A stretch of 11,246 nt of DNA from Alphaproteobacteria bacterium MarineAlpha3_Bin4 (GTDB taxonomy: Bacteria; Pseudomonadota; Alphaproteobacteria; Rhodospirillales; Casp-alpha2), in NCBI GenBank assembly GCA_002938045.1, contig PTLJ01000028.1, positions 1 through 11,246 of the forward strand, in the 5' to 3' direction. Of this stretch, positions 7,051 to 11,246 are shown piece by piece (position 1 is the stretch's first letter; the number at the start of each line of letters is the position of its first letter). The position numbers were made by a program, and so were the translations under genes. The notes below the pieces were generated by a model. The model did no database searches. It saw nothing but the letters and a program-made list of their open reading frames with translations, and had not been told where the DNA came from.

Positions 7051-7851
7051 TCAGTCATAGATTTCATCCAACAGCGCGGAAACTACTCGGCTTAGCCGCT
7101 CCAGGTCGTGCGGATCAGAGAGCCGGTGGCTACCGTCCTTAACGAAGGTGATCTCGACGTCGGCGGTTCGGGCCAGTTCAGCAATCTTGAGGCTGGTCTG
7201 CCAGGGGACATCTTCGTCTTTCATGCCATGGATAAGCCGGATCGGCATATCGAGCTTGATCTCGTCGCGCAGCAAAAGGTGGTCGCGACCCTCGTCGAGC
7301 AGCAGCTGTTCAATGCGATAAGGTTCCTGGTCGTCGTAACAGTTGGGAATTTCGACGAACCCGTTCCGAACCAGGTCCATATTCTGATCTTCCGTTAGCG
7401 TGGACACAATGAGGTCTTCGGTAAAATCGGGAGCGGCGGCGATGCCGACTAGCCCGGTGACACGTTGTGGGCGCTGTAGGGCGGCGAGCAACATGATCCA
7501 TCCGCCCATGCTGGAACCGACCAGGACCTGCGGTCCCTCGGTTAGGTGATCAAGGGCATAGACGGCGTCTTCGGTCCAGAGGCCGATAGTGCCGTCCTTG
7601 AATAGTCCGGATGACTCTCCGTGACCAAAATAATCGAACCGCAAGAACGCCTGGCCACGGTCCTGGCAGAGAGCCTCCAGGGCGAGCGCTTTGCCGCCAG
7701 CCATGTCGGACTTGAAGCCAGTCAGAAATATCACGCCGGGGGACTTGCCGTTGATGCAGTGGTACGCAATGGTTGTACCGTCGTCCCGTGTTAGTATCTG
7801 CGGGTCGGAATCGACGCTCGGCGCAGGTGAAGCGAACGGGTCCAGAGACAT
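7051..7851 (-). CDS. Alpha/beta hydrolase, ABHD10-like serine esterase/thioesterase
   Basis: A 266-residue serine hydrolase. The nucleophile elbow is GSSMGGW (112-118), with Ser114 as nucleophile. The other triad members are likely Asp212 in HGMKDEDVPW (208-217) and His242 in KDGSHRLSDP (238-247). The oxyanion-hole strand VIFLTGFKSDM (40-50) and RFDYFGHGES (71-80) are family-typical. The set GFKSDM, DYFGHGxS and SSMGGW resembles the ABHD10 group, whose mitochondrial member is an acyl-protein thioesterase and esterase; the bacterial substrate is unknown. The frame stays open far upstream (to 8481), but that part is antisense to the glycosyltransferase and looks noncoding, so I place the start at ATG 7851, the only one that gives a sensible N-terminus. 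No strong Shine-Dalgarno sequence is visible. The start lies 15 bp from the divergent glycosyltransferase start. Confidence 0.88.
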   Translation of the reverse strand: MSLDPFASPAPSVDSDPQILTRDDGTTIAYHCINGKSPGVIFLTGFKSDMAGGKALALEALCQDRGQAFLRFDYFGHGESSGLFKDGTIGLWTEDAVYALDHLTEGPQVLVGSSMGGWIMLLAALQRPQRVTGLVGIAAAPDFTEDLIVSTLTEDQNMDLVRNGFVEIPNCYDDQEPYRIEQLLLDEGRDHLLLRDEIKLDMPIRLIHGMKDEDVPWQTSLKIAELARTADVEITFVKDGSHRLSDPHDLERLSRVVSALLDEIYD

Positions 7852-7866
7852 GGTAGACTCACGATC

Positions 7867-9102
7867 ATGAAAAAGAACTCGGACAATAGCACCACCGCCT
7901 CGGAAGCGGAAAGCATGCCTGAATTTTCTGCTGACTGGGATCTGCAAGAGGATTTGCCTACGATTACGGTGCTTCAGGTCATTCCGACGCTCGGTGCAGA
8001 CGGCGGCGTTGAACGCGGTACGGTAGAGATTGCGCAGGCCCTCGTTGAGGCCGGCAGACGGGCTATCGTCGCCTCGGCTGGCGGCCCAAAGGTCCACGAG
8101 TTGACCCGGGTCCGGGCAGAGCACGTCATCCTGCCCTTGAGTTCGAAGAATCCCTTGTCCATATACGCCAACATCGATCGGCTGACCAAACTGATAGAGG
8201 AGCAAGGTGTCGACATCGTTCATGCACGGTCCCGGGCGCCGGCATGGAGCGCTTATTTTGCCGCTAAGCGTACGGGTAGGCCATTCATCACCACCTTTCA
8301 CGGCACCTATTCCGCGGGCAGTCGCCTCAAGCGCAAATACAACTCGATCATGACCCGCGGCGAACGGGTGATAGCCATCTCTGCCTTCATTGCCGGCCAC
8401 GTACGAAGGTTTTACGGCGTTCCGCCGAGCAAGATTCGGGTAATCCATCGCGGTGTCGACCTGAACAAGTTCGACACTCATCTGGTGACACCCGAACGGG
8501 TGGCTTCGCTTGCCGGCGATTGGCGGCTGCCAGACGGCATGCCTGTGGTCATGCTGGCCGGTAGGCTGACTCGCTGGAAAGGGCAGCTAGTCTTTATTGA
8601 GGCTGTCGCAAAACTGGGGCGTAGCGATATCCGCTGTTTGCTGGTGGGTGGCGATCAGGGCCGCGAGGAGTACCGGAGGGAACTTGAAAGCCTGGCTAAT
8701 CGGCTTGGGGTCGACGGTGTTGTCCGCATCGTCGATCACTGTGAAGACATGCCAGCCGCCTACATGCTGACCGATGTCGTCGTTTCGGCATCGACTGATC
8801 CCGAGGCATTCGGCCGTGTTGTCGTCGAAGCGCAGGCCTTGGGTCGGCCGGTGATCGCCGCCGATCACGGCGGTGCTCGAGAGACGGTAGTTGAAGGCAA
8901 GACCGGCTGGCTAGTGCCACCAGGAGATGCCAACGCGTTGGCGTTGGCGATTGAGCGAGTTCTAGCACTGAACAAAAGCGCCCGCGCTACGCTGGCGGCA
9001 GACGCCATCGCATCAGTCCGAAAGAACTTTTCCAAACAGGACATGTGCCGAAAAACGCTCGACGTCTATAAGGAAGTCCTGCTCGGGGGGAGGGACGCCT
9101 AG
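7867..9102 (+). CDS. GT4-family glycosyltransferase
   Basis: A GT-B fold retaining glycosyltransferase, probably cytoplasmic or peripheral to the inner membrane, adding a sugar from a nucleotide donor during LPS core or other surface glycan synthesis. The N-terminal half has TVLQVIPTLGADGGVERGT (34-52), the acceptor-side glycine loop, and VDIVHARSRAPAWSA (115-129). The C-terminal donor half has VVMLAGRLTRWKGQ (227-240) with the Arg/Lys that hold donor phosphates, and DPEAFGRVVVEAQALG (311-326), which carries the E(x7)E motif as Glu313 and Glu321. HGGARETVVEGKTGWLVPPGD is also typical. The first 30 residues are polar, Ser/Glu/Asp-rich and likely disordered. The ATG at 7867 has no Shine-Dalgarno sequence, and Met17 (ATG at 7915, after GGAAAG) is a plausible alternative. 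It is followed after 1 bp by a GT9 gene, so the two are coupled. Confidence 0.9.
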   Translation: MKKNSDNSTTASEAESMPEFSADWDLQEDLPTITVLQVIPTLGADGGVERGTVEIAQALVEAGRRAIVASAGGPKVHELTRVRAEHVILPLSSKNPLSIYANIDRLTKLIEEQGVDIVHARSRAPAWSAYFAAKRTGRPFITTFHGTYSAGSRLKRKYNSIMTRGERVIAISAFIAGHVRRFYGVPPSKIRVIHRGVDLNKFDTHLVTPERVASLAGDWRLPDGMPVVMLAGRLTRWKGQLVFIEAVAKLGRSDIRCLLVGGDQGREEYRRELESLANRLGVDGVVRIVDHCEDMPAAYMLTDVVVSASTDPEAFGRVVVEAQALGRPVIAADHGGARETVVEGKTGWLVPPGDANALALAIERVLALNKSARATLAADAIASVRKNFSKQDMCRKTLDVYKEVLLGGRDA

Positions 9103-9103
9103 G

Positions 9104-10048
9104 ATGGACGCTTCAGCTGCTGACCCGGTTCTGGTCATAAAGCTGGGGGCACTTGGCGATTTCATCCAGGCTCTGGGTCCGCTCGCCGCCATCCGTCGCC
9201 ATCACCCGGCTTCTCGGATCACTCTGCTGACTACTGCGCCGTTCGTGGATTTCGCTAAGGCATCCGGTTACGCCGACGAAGTCTGGTGCGACGAGAAACC
9301 GTCGGCCCTGGCCATGGTAAAGTGGCTTAAGCTTCGAAAACACCTTCGTTTGGGCGGCTTCGGCCGCGTTTACGACCTTCAGACCTCGGACCGTAGTGCA
9401 ATCTATTATCGGCTGTTCTGGCCTGGCCCGATTCCGGAATGGTCTGGAAGCGTCACCGGAAGTTCCTTTTCGCACACCAACCCGGGGCGAGATTCCATGC
9501 ATACGATCGAGCGCCAGGCGGAACAATTGCGCATGGCCGGTATCGAGAACGTGCGACTTGCCGATGTCAGCTGGGCGACGGCGGATATCGCTCGTTTCGG
9601 CCTTGCCGACTGGTTCGCACTTCTGGTTCCTGGTGGCGCCATCCATCGGCCGGGCAAGCGCTGGCCCCAGTCGTGCTACGGGGAGTTGGCGGAAGCGTTT
9701 TTGGCGCGCGAAATCCAGCCGGTGCTGCTAGGGGTGGAAGACGAAGCCTGGCTGCTCCAAGGCATCGCCGCTAGCAGCGCGGGCGCGGTCAATCTTGCCG
9801 GACGCACGGACTTGATGGATATCGCCGAATTAAGCCGTAGGGCCGTCGCTGCCGTCGGCAACGACACGGGCCCGATGCACCTCATCGCGGCCGCTGGGTG
9901 CCCCTGTATTGTCCTCTATTCGCATGAGTCGGACCCAGCGCTTTGCGCCCAGCGGGGGGCGGCGGTTTCCATTTTGCGGCGTCAGAGCCTTGACCAGCTT
10001 TCCGTGGATGAGGTCCTGACCAAGGCAGACGCTCTAATCGCAGCATAG
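9104..10048 (+). CDS. GT9-family glycosyltransferase (heptosyltransferase-like)
   Basis: A 314-residue member of the ADP-heptose:LPS heptosyltransferase family (GT9), acting on the cytoplasmic face of the inner membrane in LPS core synthesis. The N-terminal VLVIKLGALGDFIQALGPL (9-27) matches the GALGD acceptor/catalytic region, where Asp19 is the likely base. The C-terminal donor domain has LLVPGGAIHRPGKRWPQSCY (173-192) and VGNDTGPMHLIAAAGCPCIV (251-270), the GNDTGPMHLAA signature. LYSHESDPALCAQRG (271-285) replaces the usual LFG stretch and is a variant I associate with alphaproteobacterial members. The exact sugar is not certain. The ATG at 9104 lies 1 bp after the GT4 TAG, and the G-rich run GGGGGGAGGGA just upstream (about 9085-9095) can act as ribosome binding site inside the GT4 coding end, which suggests translational coupling. 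Confidence 0.9.
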   Translation: MDASAADPVLVIKLGALGDFIQALGPLAAIRRHHPASRITLLTTAPFVDFAKASGYADEVWCDEKPSALAMVKWLKLRKHLRLGGFGRVYDLQTSDRSAIYYRLFWPGPIPEWSGSVTGSSFSHTNPGRDSMHTIERQAEQLRMAGIENVRLADVSWATADIARFGLADWFALLVPGGAIHRPGKRWPQSCYGELAEAFLAREIQPVLLGVEDEAWLLQGIAASSAGAVNLAGRTDLMDIAELSRRAVAAVGNDTGPMHLIAAAGCPCIVLYSHESDPALCAQRGAAVSILRRQSLDQLSVDEVLTKADALIAA

Positions 10049-10130
10049 CTGATGTTCCTACAGCGCCTGGTAATTGGGCTCGTATTCTTTCGCCAGTTCC
10101 ATTAGCGGGTTCTTGAGTGACACCGCCGCA

Positions 10131-10332
10131 GGCGAATAAGGCTGAAAGCCGGTCGACGAACGGCAGCTTGCCATTGTGAATCCGCATCCCTCCCACACGC
10201 CATCGCCGAAGAGGAAGCCGCTGTCGAAAACTGAAATCACGGCGTATCGCGCGCCAACAGATCGCCGTTGACATAGATCCGGATTTCCCGATTGCGTGGA
10301 TCGTTCTCGTAATCCCGGGTGCCATTCGCCAT
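10131..10332 (-). pseudogene. Decayed N-terminal remnant of a class IV (branched-chain type) aminotransferase
   Basis: Read in three successive frames on the minus strand, this matches the N-terminus of PLP-dependent class IV aminotransferases (IlvE/D-amino-acid aminotransferase fold). Frame 1, from ATG 10332, gives MANGTRDYENDPRN and then IRIYVNGDLLARD, and hits TGA at 10239-10237. The next frame (10243-10187) gives ISVFDSGFLFGDGVWEG, a hallmark of the family. The third frame (10187-10131) gives MRIHNGKLPFVDR and LSALF. Each junction fits a one-base loss. The remaining 200 or more residues, including the PLP-lysine region, are absent; homology stops near 10131 and the GT9 gene ends at 10048. 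An AAGG and AGGAAGG upstream of 10332 look like a surviving ribosome binding site. It cannot make a working enzyme. Two frameshifts plus a large deletion argue against a sequencing error. Confidence 0.82.
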
Positions 10333-10403
10333 GCGCCTTCATCCTTCCTCGGCTGCGTTCAGCATAATCTTTCCGACATCAGCGGGCGATGCCAGGGCTG
10401 TTC

Positions 10404-10431
10404 TTGACAGCGCCTCGATTACCTATACATT
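10404..10431 (+). promoter_or_regulatory. Probable sigma70-type promoter of thrS
   Basis: A perfect -35 TTGACA (10404-10409) is followed after 16 bases by TACATT (10426-10431), four of six to the -10 consensus. TATACA at 10424-10429 is an alternative with a 14-base spacer. Transcription would start near 10438, leaving a leader of about 29 bases before the thrS ATG at 10467. No T-box, riboswitch or operator fold is visible in so short a leader. Confidence 0.5.
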
Positions 10432-10466
10432 TCGCCCGTTTCAGACACCCGAGAACAAATCGAATT

Positions 10467-11246
10467 ATGGTCGCGATCACTCTTCCGGACGGCAACGTCC
10501 ACAAATTCGACGGTCCCGTCACCGGCACCGAAGTGGCTGCCGACATCGGCCCTGGCCTGGCCAAGGCGGCACTCGCCATCCGTGTCGGCGGCGAGTTGTG
10601 CGACCTCTCCAGTGTTATCGACAGCGACACTGAGGTGTTCATCGTTACCGATAAGGACGAGGACGCGCTCGAGTTGATCTGCCACGACACTGCGCATGTC
10701 ATGGCAGAGGCGGTACAGGAGCTATTCCCGGGCACACAGGTGACGATCGGACCTACCATCGAAAACGGCTTCTATTACGATTTTGCCCGCGACGAACCCT
10801 TTACGCCGGACGATTTCGAAAAAATAGAATCGAAGATGCGCGAAATCATCGACCTTGACGAACCGTTCCAACGCGAAGTCTGGGACCGGGACAAGGCGAT
10901 TGCTACGTTCAAAGAAATGGGCGAGGACTATAAGGCGGAACTTGTCGAGGCAATTCCGGACGGCGAAGAGGTTGGCATCTACCACCAGGGCAAATGGTTT
11001 GACCTCTGCCGTGGTCCGCACTTACCGTCCACGGGTCGCATCGGGAAGGCCTTCAAGCTAACGAAAGTGGCCGGCGCTTATTGGCGGGGCGATTCCAAGA
11101 ACGCCATGTTGCAGCGGATCTACGGCACCGCCTGGGCCAACGAAAAGCAGCTGAAACAGCATCTCGAGATGCTAGAGGAAGCAGAGAAACGCGACCATCG
11201 CCGCCTCGGCCGCGAGATGGGCCTGTTTCACATTCAGGATGTCGCC
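10467..11246 (+). CDS. thrS: Threonyl-tRNA synthetase, 3'-truncated by window edge
   Basis: ThrRS charges tRNA-Thr and edits mischarged Ser-tRNA-Thr in the cytoplasm. The first 260 residues are present. The N-terminal TGS domain covers about 1-62 (MVAITLPDGNVHKFDGPVTG). The editing domain follows, with HDTAH (His73 and His77) and DLCRGPH (Cys181 and His185), matching E. coli His73, His77, Cys182 and His186, so editing should be functional. TIGPTIENGFYYDF (93-106) is another family hallmark. The catalytic class II core only begins (DHRRLGREMGLFHIQDVA, 243-260) before the window ends; motifs 1-3 and the anticodon-binding domain are outside. The start at ATG 10467 gives the normal N-terminus. 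Only a weak purine stretch (GAGAACAAA) precedes it. It is divergent from the aminotransferase remnant. Confidence 0.97.
   Translation, partial: MVAITLPDGNVHKFDGPVTGTEVAADIGPGLAKAALAIRVGGELCDLSSVIDSDTEVFIVTDKDEDALELICHDTAHVMAEAVQELFPGTQVTIGPTIENGFYYDFARDEPFTPDDFEKIESKMREIIDLDEPFQREVWDRDKAIATFKEMGEDYKAELVEAIPDGEEVGIYHQGKWFDLCRGPHLPSTGRIGKAFKLTKVAGAYWRGDSKNAMLQRIYGTAWANEKQLKQHLEMLEEAEKRDHRRLGREMGLFHIQDVA

Larger units (their letters stand above)
10049..10466. other. 418-bp gap between the GT9 gene and thrS, content described
   Basis: The gap holds the aminotransferase remnant (10131-10332, minus), a short stretch between it and the GT9 stop, and the thrS upstream region (10333-10466) with a promoter. 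The minus-strand frame that carries the middle remnant segment stays open to TAG at 10060-10058 and ends PLMELAKEYEPNYQAL; I do not recognise this tail, and it does not look like a class IV aminotransferase C-terminus. No terminator hairpin for the GT9 operon is obvious. Confidence 0.6.

Noticed and set aside
6915..7142. GTG-started 75-codon plus-strand ORF
   Set aside because: Its second half is antisense to the hydrolase C-terminus, it has no ribosome binding site I can see and no recognisable family. Kept only as part of the unassigned-region finding.
7852..8481. Upstream extension of the hydrolase frame by about 210 codons
   Set aside because: It is antisense to the conserved GT4 N-terminal domain, and the extra sequence has no hydrolase or other domain character. 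The hydrolase fold is complete from 7851.
1..11246. New defence, mobile or biosynthetic system
   Set aside because: I looked on both strands for transposases, integrases, CRISPR repeats, reverse transcriptases, toxin-antitoxin pairs and clustered unknown genes. The window contains conserved chromosomal genes and one pseudogene, with no supported novel system.

Overview
The window looks like chromosomal DNA from an alphaproteobacterium, probably near the Rhodospirillales. This rests on GC-rich coding sequence, the style of the proteins (PolA, MsrP/MsrQ, the heptosyltransferase-like GT9, ThrRS) and gene neighbourhoods I recall from that class. The placement is inference, because no search was run. 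Two housekeeping genes are cut by the window edges: polA at the left (5' end missing) and thrS at the right (3' end missing).

Layout from left to right. (1) polA (+) ends at 2492 and meets msrQ (-) tail to tail, with overlapping stop codons. (2) msrP-msrQ (- strand, 4132 down to 2489) form the periplasmic methionine sulfoxide reductase pair: a Tat-exported molybdoenzyme and its haem-b membrane partner. (3) A divergent intergenic region (4133-4344) separates msrP from a glutathione S-transferase family gene (+) and carries a cluster of TGTA/TACA inverted repeats. (4) A periplasmic-looking TPR protein (-, 5793-5035) lies tail to tail with the GST gene and head to head with a YeeZ-type SDR/epimerase gene (+, 5890-6789). 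A 15-bp perfect palindrome sits between the two divergent starts. In many alphaproteobacteria, as I recall, GST and this SDR flank queG. Here the TPR gene occupies that slot. (5) About 260 bp (6790-7050) has no gene I can assign. (6) An alpha/beta hydrolase resembling ABHD10 (-) starts only 15 bp from a GT4 glycosyltransferase (+). The GT4 gene is followed after 1 bp by a GT9 (heptosyltransferase-like) glycosyltransferase; together they make a two-gene envelope-polysaccharide operon. (7) Between the GT9 gene and thrS, on the minus strand, is the decayed N-terminus of a class IV (branched-chain type) aminotransferase, with two frameshifts and most of the gene missing. (8) thrS begins at 10467 behind a good sigma70-like promoter.

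The genes fall into separate functional blocks: DNA repair/replication, repair of oxidised envelope proteins, a redox/transferase block, cell-surface glycan synthesis, and translation. I found no mobile element, CRISPR array, phage gene, toxin-antitoxin pair, rRNA or tRNA, and no convincing new multi-gene system. The most distinctive findings are the aminotransferase remnant, the altered GST-SDR neighbourhood, and the unassigned symmetric sequences in two divergent promoter regions.
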